Origin: Bradysia coprophila
Lineage: Eukaryota; Arthropoda; Insecta; Diptera; Sciaridae
NCBI RefSeq assembly: GCF_014529535.1
Contig: NC_050738.1
Location: 14,958,062 to 15,022,061, forward strand
Direction: 5' to 3'
Length of the DNA stretch: 64,000 nucleotides
The first letter of the stretch is position 1. Each line of letters begins with the position of its first letter. Position numbers and translations under genes: made by a program. This document shows, one piece after another, positions 13,600 through 23,458 of the stretch. The notes under the pieces were generated by a model. The model saw nothing but the letters and a program-made list of their open reading frames with translations, did not search any database and was not told the DNA's origin.

Positions 13600-13825
13600 C
13601 AAGGCTGTGAACTTTGGGGAGGTCACGCAGATACAGATACGCGAGTGTCACACCACAGTTGAAGATAAAATGGCGGATTTCAAACAAAAATTCACCTTCT
13701 GGGACGATTCTCGCAGCCGTGTCGATGTGTTGATTTTTTTATATGTAAAATCTTCAGAAGTGGTGTGTTCCCGCGAATCTAATTAAATGTGGATCTGCGT
13801 GACCTTCCCAAAGTTTACAGCCTTG
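13600..13825. mobile_element. hAT-type MITE, copy 1, with 8-bp target duplication
   Basis: The terminal inverted repeats start CAAGGCTGTGAACTTTGGGG (left) and end CCAAAGTTTACAGCCTTG (right). The flanks are identical: CAACGGAC at 13592-13599 and again at 13826-13833. An 8-bp duplication with CA-starting inverted ends is typical of the hAT superfamily. The 226-bp element has no transposase. Two further copies of the family lie at 34789-34907 and 35473-35651. Confidence 0.88.
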
Positions 13826-14000
13826 CAACGGACGGCTATAAATGTAATGCGTAAAACCAAAATTAGTTCTTATCTAGCTAAAGTGGTGTCAGATTTAATG
13901 ACCTTCCATGTAAAATGAAAGGTGACACGTCGAAAGAATGAGTGCGTTCGATGGTGTCACACGTATGTACTGTTGTTACTGTTGTTCAATAAAAAACAAG

Positions 14001-14162
14001 CAATGAAAGTCTAGAACAGGTATGGTCGATCGGCGAATTCGTCTTAAACACACTCACATTTTATGTCAAAATAATATGAAAATGAGTGCGTTTAAGTACG
14101 AAAATCAAATTTTTATGTCCTCCGGGCGGACAATAGACCATACTTGTTTTACACTTTCATTG
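14001..14162. repeat. Foldback repeat
   Basis: CAATGAAAGT..GAACAGGTATGGTC at the left is inverted as GACCATACTTGTTTTACACTTTCATTG at the right. Between them, AAACACACTCAC..TTTTATG and ATGAAAATGAGTGCGTTT form a second inverted pair. This is a roughly 160-bp non-coding hairpin unit. Confidence 0.6.
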
Positions 14163-14853
14163 AAAACAAGAGCAAAGTTATGACAGATGGCAGTCTCTGA
14201 AATGATGACCCCAGTAAATCGATGCCAAAGTTTTATATATGTTACGGCGCGGTAAACGCAAAAATTTAATTAGGTTCATCTTGTTAGTTTTCGTATTAAG
14301 GCCATTAAGAGCCATGAACTCTCTTTACACATTTGCGATGTATACGACCATGAAGTGGCCTCAAGTCCGTAAGTACATTATCAGTTTCATCGAAACTCAT
14401 TACCTCTATTAGTGCAAATTACAGTTCTAAAAATTGGTTTTGTTATCGGGTAGTCAGAAAGTGGGCGTCATTCAAAAAAGAGACGTCCACTCTTTAGGGA
14501 TGGATGGAAGGAAGGTCGGTGTAACTGTAATATTATAAGGTAGGAAGGAACACATGTTCACAAATTTATGAGCTTCACGAGCCGCAACAAATGAAAAATC
14601 TCGAAAAAAAACTGGTTCTGAGGGACTTTGGGCGGCTGGGGAAGTTATTAGCATGAAGGTCTAACCTGGAGTTTTGTAGCTCAATGTTATGAAATTCACG
14701 CCATAAGTGCGGTCGAAATTCAAAACGCAAAGTGCGGAGGTCTTTTTAACGTAGCGTCATTTCCATTCAAGTGAGCGTTGAAATGTATTTTTCGGTTCAC
14801 TTTTTCATTGAATCGTTCACTTGAAATTCAAATTTTAGGCACACTTACGGTGT

Positions 14854-14936
14854 GAATACCAGGTTATGCCACTCAATTTTTTTGCAAACTCGCATTTGCA
14901 CATGATGAGTGTATGGAGTGGCATAGCCTGGTATTT
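14854..14936. repeat. Short inverted repeat
   Basis: GAATACCAGGTTATGCCACTC is followed about 40 bp later by its near-perfect inverse, GAGTGGCATAGCCTGGTATTT. It could be a small hairpin or the decayed core of a MITE. Confidence 0.6.
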
Positions 14937-15504
14937 CATAACATTGATGTAGCTGACATCAAGCACTATCCATTGATACACTTGACCATATTCACCATAA
15001 CAGAAAGAAATGGAGTTGATTTTTCACAATGTATCTCAACCCATCAAATTTTGGAAAATCGTCGAACTTTGATGTTCCCCAGGTTATGTTTTTTCGAGTG
15101 ACTTCATCAAAATTTTATTCTTTTTAGTTCCACAATTATTTGCGAAACTTTAGAAATATTATCCGCAGTATCTTCTTCTGTAATCGGCCGGCGATAACAG
15201 TATCTTAGACTAGCGATATCCCATCATATAACAACAGGAAGCATCCACTTTTCCATTGAGAATGATAAAATTATCGTTATCCTATATCTAGTTATAGCAC
15301 CAGTTTGTGCGTAACCAGATCTCAGATACCATAATCGGACAGTTTTCATACAAACTCAGATACCTTAGCTGTCAAAAAATAATTGCACGCACAAGCTAGT
15401 GCAACACTCTACTAGCACCGACAAAAGAAAAATTAGGGTGGCAAAGTAACCCTGCATTTTTACATGTAAATTAGAAAATTTGACCATAGCATGTGACTCT
15501 ACGA

Positions 15505-15617
15505 ACAGATGCGTAATGTGGACGATATATTTTAGGCAATTTTGCGAATTGTAGCCCTAACGAAGTGAGGGCCACAAGCGAAAGTACCTAAAATAAACCG
15601 TCCACAACAGATGCGTA
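15505..15617. repeat. Foldback repeat with AAGTGAGGGCC-type apex
   Basis: ACAGATGCGTAATGTGGACG..ATATTTTAGG at the left is inverted as CCTAAAATAAACCGTCCACAACAGATGCGT at the right, around an apex ACGAAGTGAGGGCC. Related sequence occurs at 11040-11110 and 51328-51375 (CCTAAAATAAGCCGTC..CAACAGATGC), so this is a dispersed family. Confidence 0.6.
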
Positions 15618-15769
15618 TACATACTTTTCATGATTCGGGCCTAAATTACAAGAAAAATCCCAACATGAAAGGAAATAAGGTGGAAATTTGACAGCTCTCT
15701 CTGAGTGTGACGCTGCTAGAGAGAGTATTGGCAGGAGCTATGGCCAATATGCTATTTTTTGAACACCAG

Positions 15770-15806
15770 TATAAATAGAAACGAAATATTTTATTTTACC
15801 ATCAGT
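15770..15806 (+). promoter_or_regulatory. TATA box and initiator of the chitin-binding gene
   Basis: TATAAATAG at 15770-15778 is followed by an arthropod-type initiator TCAGT at 15802-15806. The A of the initiator is 34 bp from the first T of the TATA box, within the usual range. The predicted transcript would start about 30 nt before the first splice donor. Confidence 0.7.
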
Positions 15807-15833
15807 GCAAGTGATACGATTGCAGAAACAAGA

Positions 15834-16311
15834 AGTAAGTTGATCGCAGACCTGAAATTATTTACTATATTCACTCAATTATTCATTATTTCAAGTGTTA
15901 AAACTACTGACGACCGCCGTTATTTTTTTGTCTGCGTATGCAACGGCCTCACCACCGAATTGCGCACACTATCCACCTGGTTTCTTCGTTAACGATCCGT
16001 CGAACTGCCAAGCTTATTGGTATTGTGCGAATGCCCAAAGCCCACCACAACCAGGAAGGTGTGCAGTGCCCTTCAATTTCGATCAGGCCAATCAATTGTG
16101 CAACTTTCCGGAAGTATTCCCATGTTACGTAACCTCACCTTGTCCGATTTGTCCGACGACATGGGCGATGACGACGCCATTACCGCCGACGACGATGAAA
16201 ACGTTTCTCAGTAAAATGGTAAAGAATGCCCAAACAAACAATGAGAGCATAAAACATAGTGAAGACCCGTCAAGCAGTGAACTCAATGTAATAAAAAAAA
16301 GTTTTGAATAA
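15834..16311 (+). CDS. Secreted chitin-binding (peritrophin-type) small protein
   Basis: This is a 138-aa protein with a signal peptide (residues 1-19, LKLLTTAVIFLSAYATA) and one type-2 chitin-binding domain. Six cysteines are spaced C-x14-C-x5-C-x11-C-x12-C-x7-C, with aromatic AYWYC in the middle, as in CBM14/peritrophin-A. A short threonine/proline stretch and a polar tail follow. There is no plain ATG in front of the signal peptide. Instead a donor GTAAGT begins at 15835 after an A, and an acceptor AG ends at 15895 before TG, so splicing of the 61-nt intron creates the ATG (15834 + 15896-15897). The coding frame otherwise opens with GTG. Such proteins bind chitin in the gut peritrophic matrix or cuticle; which one cannot be read here. 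A poly(A) signal AATAAA at 16310-16315 overlaps the stop codon. Confidence 0.85.
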
Positions 16312-17299
16312 TAAAAAGTAATTACTCCACCACTTTATACCGTTTTATTCAAACTTATTTATGAACTATATCTCCTTACGTAACCTCATACGATTTGCAC
16401 TTTACTTTTGCAACATGTAAATATACCGAGAAAACAACGAGAAAACCACCGGTGTCATTCACGTCATGACTGACGTGGTTCTCCATATGACCTTTTCCCT
16501 TTACAAAATGTCATAGTGTGAAGATAACTTTGTGAATGGCACCGGCGTGAAACTCCTAGCAGCCCGAGTACAGCCGCTTAGGACTTGTGTTCTTGTGTTT
16601 TTAACTGAGAACAACCACTCAAAAAAAGATGTGTGGCGGAACGATATAGAGGGAATTTGATTTCGACGTAATAATAAAACACGCAAGCGCCTGACTAAGG
16701 CAATTGCTTAAGCGAAGCGAGCAGACTTCGCTGGCCATCTCTGCCTTCGTCACTCGGCGAAGTTTTCACGTGTTGTGCCAAGGCAGCTTTGGTTGTGCGC
16801 ATATTATACGTGACCCCGTTATAAAAGTTGTTGTGATTTCTGTGTTTGTTGAATAGTGACTTAAACAGTTATTGATGTCATAAAGTGCGAAATACTGTAT
16901 TAGGCTCTAGATGTGTAAATGTCATGATAAAGTTCTTCGCACCGAGAATCTCTGTCCAACATTCATACAACGTTTTGTGCATTAAATTGTCTTCTCTTAT
17001 CGTAAAATAGGTTTGCATAAAATAATTAAGGGCTCAAAACAAGATCTCTCCTGTTCTAAGAATTATAAAAATTTTTTTAGACCAAAGTATAACATGATTA
17101 TTTGAAGACTTTACTGTTTTGTTGAATAAAAACGTTTAACTTAAAGGCTTTAAGGAATAACGGCAATTGAGTTAGTACAGTCGAAGAAATATACATTTTG
17201 GGATTTTGCGGGACATCATCGTTTTTATGTATTCTCTTGTTTCGCATGTTATTTCAAATGGCAATAGGAAAAGGTTGTTTTGAAACTAATACTAAAATG
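16312..17299. other. Intergenic, short inverted repeats only
   Basis: No gene was recognised. ACCACCGGTGTCATTCAC near 16445-16462 is partly inverted at GTGAATGGCACCGGCGTG near 16531-16548. A locally GC-richer patch at 16695-16800 carries AAGCGAAGCGAGCAG and CGGCGAAG sequence like the apexes of other foldbacks here. Confidence 0.45.
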
Positions 17300-17485
17300 T
17301 AATAAATTTTTCTTTTAAACTATTACATTTTAGTACGTTTTGTCATGTGTCACTGATTCTATTTTTTCGTGAACAAACTTCACTGCTGTGACATTTCATG
17401 GGAATGAACCTATGTGAAGTTGTTACACAAGAAAATAGTACAGCGAGAATGAAGTACTATAAAAAAATGTGGCTCCTCTACAGTC
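17300..17485. repeat. MITE-like repeat, family shared with 37030-37205
   Basis: ACATTTTAGTACGTTTTGTCA at the left and GAATGAAGTACTATAAAAAAATGTGG at the right are inverted ends. The internal GTGAACAAACTTCAC / GTGAAGTTG forms a second hairpin. The same order, AGTACATTCTGTCA ... CAACTTC ... TGAAGTACTATGAAAAAAATGTGG, followed by CTCTACAG.CCAACC, recurs at 37030-37210, so this is one dispersed family. Confidence 0.65.
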
Positions 17486-17610
17486 CAACCGACTAGGCGA
17501 ATTGAGAAATTAAAGAAACGATGATATCTCCAAAAAATACGAAATCTATATTTCTCCGACTGTACCGTACAAATTTCCCAGATCTCATAAAACCCCTTAA
17601 AAACCCACCT

Positions 17611-17901
17611 TCAATGAATTCGGTTCACAAAATAATGTTTGTAACCGAAAATTTCGGTTGATGTCCTAAACTTGCGACTATATGATCTCTCTTCATTTGT
17701 CATGTGATGATCATCTGTAGGACTACGTCTCACTATGAAAATCCACAACACCGATCCGATGCATCCGAACACAGAAAATATGCTCTTCCAACCAAGTGAA
17801 ACAGCTAGAATGTCAGACAGGGGCATCGCCACGACTGTCCCAATATAATTTCCAGCAAGCGCAAAGCCTGCCATTTGTTTTCGTTCATGTGGCGGAGCCA
17901 T
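17611..17901 (-). pseudogene. SLC17-type transporter exon fragment
   Basis: A minus-strand frame of 96 codons matches the middle of major-facilitator SLC17 anion/phosphate transporters. It opens with the APPHER loop, continues with two membrane segments (NYIGTVVAMPLSDILAVSLGW and IFSVFGCIGSVLWIFIV) and then the TNEER loop. A stop codon stands directly before the first Met in frame, and after residue 75 the match is lost (SRKFRTSTEIFGYKHYF). No neighbouring exons with the N-terminal or C-terminal helices were found nearby. It is most likely a pseudogene fragment or transposed exon. A highly split gene with very distant exons is the alternative. Confidence 0.6.
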
Positions 17902-18018
17902 TTACTCCGAAGATCATATAGACAGGGAAATGTCATACCTTCGAAAATTCCTCAATTATCCGGCGTACAGCAAGTAACATGTAAAGCCCAGTAAACAATA
18001 GATCATTGTCAATGTCGT

Positions 18019-18186
18019 TTGAGCTGTCAAATAAATTGTCATTTTCACAAAGCTAACCTCAAATCGAACAAAAAAAGTATTGGATGGTGAGATGCCAAAC
18101 AAATTTTCATTTTTCAAGGGGCGGCTCTGTGAACGAAACATCTTTTGAGGTTAGCTTTGTGAAATTGACAACTCATTTGACACTTT
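18019..18186. repeat. Foldback repeat
   Basis: GAGCTGTCAAATAAATTGTCA..TTCACAAAGCTAACCTCAAA at the left is inverted as TTTTGAGGTTAGCTTTGTGAAATTGACAACTCATTTGACA at the right, with about 80 bp between the arms. No coding content is present. Confidence 0.6.
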
Positions 18187-18430
18187 TTGAGAGAAGAAAC
18201 CGCTATTTGACACTGATCTATTTCCCCCACAAAATGTACATTTTACATGCTATTGCACATAAAAAGTGCCTAAAAAGGGCCTAGTTTGTTGATTTAACAT
18301 TAAATACTATCTCTACTGTGGTAAGGGAAAGACACTGACACTAACACCTGCTAGATAAGAAAAAAAACAAAAATAACCAATGACAGTATACCTACTCTAT
18401 AGGTATGATCTAATGTCAAAATTTGTATGT

Positions 18431-18525
18431 AGCGGAGGAAATAGCGATTTCATATAAAGAAACTTACCTCTCAATGATTTTCATTGAAAGGTGAGTTTGT
18501 TTGTATGAAATCGCTATTTCCTCCG
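18431..18525. repeat. Short near-perfect hairpin repeat
   Basis: GCGGAGGAAATAGCGATTTC followed by ATA..AAACTTACCTCTCAATGA is mirrored by TCATTGAAAGGTGAGTTTG..GAAATCGCTATTTCCTCCGG. The arms run almost to the centre (loop TTT), so the transcript would fold into a rod of about 45 bp. The wider flanks GGTATGATCTAA and CAGACCATACC are also partly inverted. Confidence 0.6.
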
Positions 18526-18756
18526 GCTTGTATGGACAGACCATACCTGGTTTGTACATTCACTGCCACAGCTGCTTCGTGATAAAGTTAACACGTCCTC
18601 ATGGGTTTTCATGACATAGTTATATTCACCTCTACTCCCTCTACCGCCTCTTCGTGCTCTCAATTCAAATAAAAATAAACGTCTTCGGAATTTGTTTACA
18701 ATTGCTACATTCGAAATCTAAAATATATTTGAGTAAATTTGGCAAGAACAATCAGT

Positions 18757-21224
18757 ATGGACCTAGACAGTCTAATAACAAAATGTGAAAATGAATTGTA
18801 CCTGGGGTTTACTTATGTGGAATCCAGTGGACTTAATTGGTTGAATGTATGTCTCTACCTAATTAAACAATTTCCAATTTAAATCCAATATTTTCTTTTC
18901 TCCTTTAAATGTAGAAAGTTTGTGCTGAACTATCATCCATCTGTCGCTGCCTTCAGCAATCACTTGCATCAAAAACAAATAAAAATCCAAACGCCATCGA
19001 AACATCATTGCTCTGTACATCACAAATTGTTTGCTGCATTAAATACCTCGAAAAGGCTTTAACAATCGAAGAGAAGGACAAAATTGTGCTGGCGGTAAGT
19101 CTGGCTCTGTATCTGGTTCATATTTTACAACCGAAAAATATTTTCCCGTTAGCCAACTCGTCAGTTTTTCTTGGATCGTATTATGTGGTGTCTTTCACAC
19201 ATTAAAACGATTAGTGATTCGTGCACAGTCACCGACACCAATTTTGTTCATTTGATGGACGTGGCTTTGGATTTACTAGCTCCACTAACATTATTTGGTT
19301 CAGAGTCGAACACGACGAACATTGCCGAGCACCATGCTGAGGTAAGTGATCTTTTTACCTCAAGCCTATTAGCCAGCTCTAACAAGACAATTTAAGGCGT
19401 CCATTGAAAGTGGTAAAATTCGCTCAGTTGTGGACTCAATCATTGGTCAGGTCTTGAATTTCGTTAATGTTACTTCGGATGATGATAAAAAGCCACTGAC
19501 TTGTATGTGTCAGAAAGTCTTGAGAGATAGCATTGCATTTGAGGAGGCATGTTCGTTGTTAAAAGGCATCCCAGACGAGCAAAATCGTCGACTAAAAGCG
19601 GCAACCTTGGAAAATTCGCTCTATCAATTGGACAGATGGGTAAATGACTCCCTGTTGAAGCTGGTCTTTACTGTCTTCGTTGAAATGAAAGCTGATCCAG
19701 TCCAGAAATTGAAAGATTTATGTGAACGTGGTAGTGCTCAGGATGAAATTGACAAACAAACCGAAGGAATCGATGGAATTTATGAAAAAATTGTCCAGAT
19801 TGGTACTTTTGCAATGTCGTTCTCATGGGACTACAAAAGTGAGTACTGAGCACTGGTTCTGCAAGACAAAAATTTTCTTATTTTCCTTTCAGCTAAATCA
19901 AATCTGCAAAGTAGTCTCGCATCGCTTGAAGCTCTTGACTCATTCCTCATTCCCGCTATTTTGTCACACTCGAAAATTCATTCTATCCTCCTGCAGAGTC
20001 ATTGGAACGACGAGATTGGTGTGTTGATACACAGCATTCAAAATATAATTGATACGCAAGCGTTTTGTAGTTGCATTATCGACATATTCAGTACGTCGAT
20101 CAATTCTTTGACTCAAACATTTGACAAGGAGATCGTCCAAAATCTACTTTTCCAATGTGACGTACTTAATCAGCACTTTCAAATTAACTATAACGATCTG
20201 GAGCTTGGAACTGAGTCACCCAGATCGTTGTACTTGAAAGATTTCCATCTTATGATCAAAGAATGTAACGCAGCGCTGGTGTTGTGCAAGGAAGATGAAA
20301 AAAATCGAATTATCAAGAGGGTGAAAATATTACTCTCCGTTCTGAAGAAATTTCACTCTACTTTAAAAGCTCATGATGAGCCGAAGGAGGCGAAAAATCT
20401 AACATTCGGTGAGGTGACAATGCCAGCGACTAAATTGTCATTGAACATAAAGACGAGGACTGAAAGTATGGAAGTATTGCGAAGTGACACAGTGCGAACG
20501 GAACATTTTTTCGAAAGTATGGGTATTGCAGCGACACCAACCAAAAAACTTCTTTACGAATCGAAACGAGAAAAATCCACTGCACGAAAACCAACGATTT
20601 TGGACAGCACTTTTAAGATCAAGACGAACAGTGAGGATATTCATGATAAGGATAATTCCAAGCCGTTCACACCATCTAGGAGAATTCAAAGAAGTATTTC
20701 TCTTCAATTCTTCGCTTGGCAATAAATTATGATCTCAATGTTTATTTAAGGACCGAGTCTTAGGCGCGTTGCTCTGTTCAAACAACGATCCAAGGAAAGT
20801 GAAGCCAAACAGTATGAAGATGCGTACAATGATGACACTCTTGATCTGCATATAACAGGTACAATTAAAACATACAACTTTTCACGGTCAGCATATCTTT
20901 AGAACAGTTATCGATTCTATTACTTGATTCTATCTAAGTGTTTTCGACAGACTGAAAATGAAATCTTTTACTTCACGTGTTTTTATATTCACTTTCCTAT
21001 ATAGAATGACATTAGGTACAGATCATTGTACTTTTGTCGTAGTTCAGTTGTCAATAACAGATGTTATATCCGTTCCTAAAACATTACGATTACTTATTTA
21101 ATGTCTGTAAAACCATCGAATTACAAATAAATTTTTTCCAGATATTTTGGACCAAATAACCGATCTCTCGAACACTTTGTCCTGCAATCGTATGTCATTG
21201 GAGCAAAATTCTGATTTAGTTTGA
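18757..21224 (+). CDS. sry-alpha: Serendipity locus protein alpha family (Sry-alpha / Spitting image)
   Basis: Seven exons join in phase: 18757-18846, 18915-19094, 19153-19341, 19397-19838, 19893-20693, 20751-20858, 21142-21224, giving 630 aa. Blocks that match the dipteran serendipity-alpha family as I recall it include FLDRIMWCL (exon 3), CQKVLRDSIAFEEA and LENSLYQLDRWVNDSLLKL (exon 4), and KSNLQSSLASLEALDSFLIP (exon 5). The protein is nearly all helical with no signal or membrane segment. Fly Sry-alpha is a vinculin/alpha-catenin-like cytoskeletal protein needed for actin organisation in blastoderm cellularisation, and Spitting image is its broader homologue. This protein is about 100 aa longer than the fly Sry-alpha of about 530 aa. 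The C-terminal tail is basic (TPSRRIQRRPSLRRVALFK across exons 5-6) and ends in DILDQITDLSNTL. A poly(A) signal AATAAA is at 21249-21254. The family call is strong; which paralogue it is remains open. Confidence 0.85.
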
Positions 21225-21353
21225 GTCTGTGACAATAATATTTTCACAATAAATGTTATTTGGCAGGAGTCGCTAAAAGCTAGCCGAGATTGTTTAACAT
21301 TATGAACGACTTTAGCATGATTGCGACTTTAAACGATACACGAGAAGGTAAGC

Positions 21354-23060
21354 TATTTATTTATTTATTTATCAACAGTATAAAACCAACTGATATTTAT
21401 GACAAAAATAGAAATTAAAGATGAAAACAAGAATCATATTCAAACAATTGAAGAAAAAATATTCGTCAAAAAGATAAAAAAAAGCTGAAGGAAATTCAAA
21501 AACAAGAAAAAGAAAAAGAAAAGGAAAAGAGGAAAACAAATCAGTAAATCAAATCAATCAAATTGCAATGAACGAAACGGCAGCTAAACACTTAGCTCAT
21601 CCTGTAGGTGATAAACGAATAGCGCTCTGGTAGCTCCATGGTACGAATGCGATTACGGAACGTAATCCTAGAGGTTGATCTGTCGTACAAATATGCAAAT
21701 CGATTGAAGATCATGCTCATATAATTGACTGGTTCATATAATCCATAGTTGGTTCGGTGTTGGTCGATTTGCAGAAATTCATTCGAACGAAGATCGCGGG
21801 CAGGTCGTCGAATGTTTATCTTAGACTTCAGCTCGGGAGCGTCAATTCGTTCGGTGAGGACATCGTACATGAAAGTTACACTCAAATTGATGCGCCTTCT
21901 TGATAATGCCTCAATACCAACTGTCCTACAGCGAGAATCATATGAAGGCAGTCAGAAGGTATTGTCACGCCGTACAGTTCGTCTTAGGGCGTAGATGATG
22001 AATTGTCTCTGAATGGACTCAATTGCAGATATTTTCGTGGTGCAGTGCGGTTGCCAAACGTTGAATGCGTATTCTAGACGTGATCTTACGTGAGCACAGT
22101 AGACGCTTTTTAGGGCGTTGACGGAACGAAACTCGTAACAAATCCTCTTCAAGAAGCCGAGCATTGAGTACGCTTTACTTGTTATATGTTCGATGTGGGC
22201 TGAAAAGTCTAATTTTGTATCCAGAATCACACCCAAGTCACGAATTCGGTTGACTCGCACCAGACTTTCACCGTCCATTTTGTAATCGAAGTGAATTGGA
22301 TGATAGTTCCGATGAAATGAGATCGAATTGCATTTATTTATGCTGACTGTGAGGCCGTTAATCCTGAGCCAATGTGTGACGTCATCAAGATCACGTTGCA
22401 AAGCTGAGCAGTCCAATACTGTTCGTATTTTCCGAAAGATCTCCAAATCGTCTGCGTACAATAGACACTTCGCACGTTGTATTACTTTTGTTATGTCGTC
22501 GAAGAATAATATGAAGAGAAGGGGGCCTAGGTGACTCCCCTGTGGGATTCCGGATGTAGCACAGAACACAGTTGATGAGTGACCTCCAATTTTAACGTAT
22601 TGCAACCTTCCGCTCAAGTAAGACTCTATCCAATTTAGCATTTCAGAGTGGACTCCCATTTTACGAAGTTTCGATATCAAAAAATTGTGACGGACTGTAT
22701 CTTAATATCTGTGTAAACCGCATCCATTTGGTGACCCTTTTCCATGGTACGAATCGCTTTCCTCGTGAATTGAAGCAGATTGGTCACAGTAGAACGACCT
22801 TTAATGAATCCATGTTGGTTGATTGAGATTTTGCCCTTAAACTTGTCCGTGAGGAAACTGCAAACGATTGACTCGAACAGTTTGCCGAACGTCGGGAGAA
22901 TGGCTATACCTCTGTAGTTAGCTATGTCAATTCGGCTTCCAGATTTGTGTATCGGTGTGAGATATGATAATTTCCATTTATCTGGGAACACTGCTGAACT
23001 CAACGAGAGACTGTATATTATATGTAGTGGTTCGGCTAACGATGTCGAACAGTTCTTCAG
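21354..23060 (-). mobile_element. Truncated, broken non-LTR retrotransposon (LINE)
   Basis: On the minus strand, frames at about 23056-22677, 22680-21952 and 21885-21592 are successive pieces of one reverse transcriptase. Recognisable parts are the fingers block (KLSYLTPIHKSG, IANYRGIAILPTFGKLFE, INQHGFIKGRST), PQGSHLGPLLFILFFDD, the catalytic YADD, and the thumb region (VNRIRDLGVILDTKLDFSAHI, RSRLEYAFNVW). It is 5'-truncated (no endonuclease domain) and frameshifted at least twice. A small deletion between VYTD and TVRHN removes most of the catalytic motif A block. The 3' tail on the minus strand is an (AAAT)n run at 21354-21372, preceded by a pyrimidine-rich 3' untranslated stretch (21470-21545). 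It looks Jockey/CR1-like, but the clade is uncertain. It is inactive. Confidence 0.85.
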
Positions 23061-23458
23061 TTAGCACGCGCGTAGGCACGCGTTAGCATAGTGAAGCAAG
23101 TCCTGTTACTAGAAAAAACATCTTTTTTTTTGTATTAAAAAAACGGGAAGAAAGAGGAGATTTGCTGTGATAAAAGCACTGACTAGTCTTTATAACAGCT
23201 ATTTTTATATATGGGTAACTCCAGGGTTAGTTGCATTACAAACTTCGCCATTTCTGAGGCATAAAGTGAGCTGTGTCGGCTATGTTTTGCGGTAACAAAT
23301 CAGTCTATAAATTTTCTAATACTCAGGAGACCCAGTGCTTTATGTCTATAAAACTGATATTTTTCGGTGGTTCATTAATAGCCAGATTTTTTTTTCGAAA
23401 TTGGTTGTTGCCCCACAACGGTTATTCTGGCTCAAAACCATTGAAAAATATAGCTAAC

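Noticed and set aside
21302-21347. Possible small first exon (ATGAACGACTTTAGC...) ending at a GGTAAGCT donor
   Set aside because: It abuts the LINE tail, no downstream exon in phase was found, and only about 15 codons are involved.
21420-21545. Lysine-rich plus-strand reading (EIKDENKNHIQ, KKLKEIQKQEKEKEKEK)
   Set aside because: It is the complement of the pyrimidine-rich LINE 3' untranslated region, and needs a frameshift to continue.
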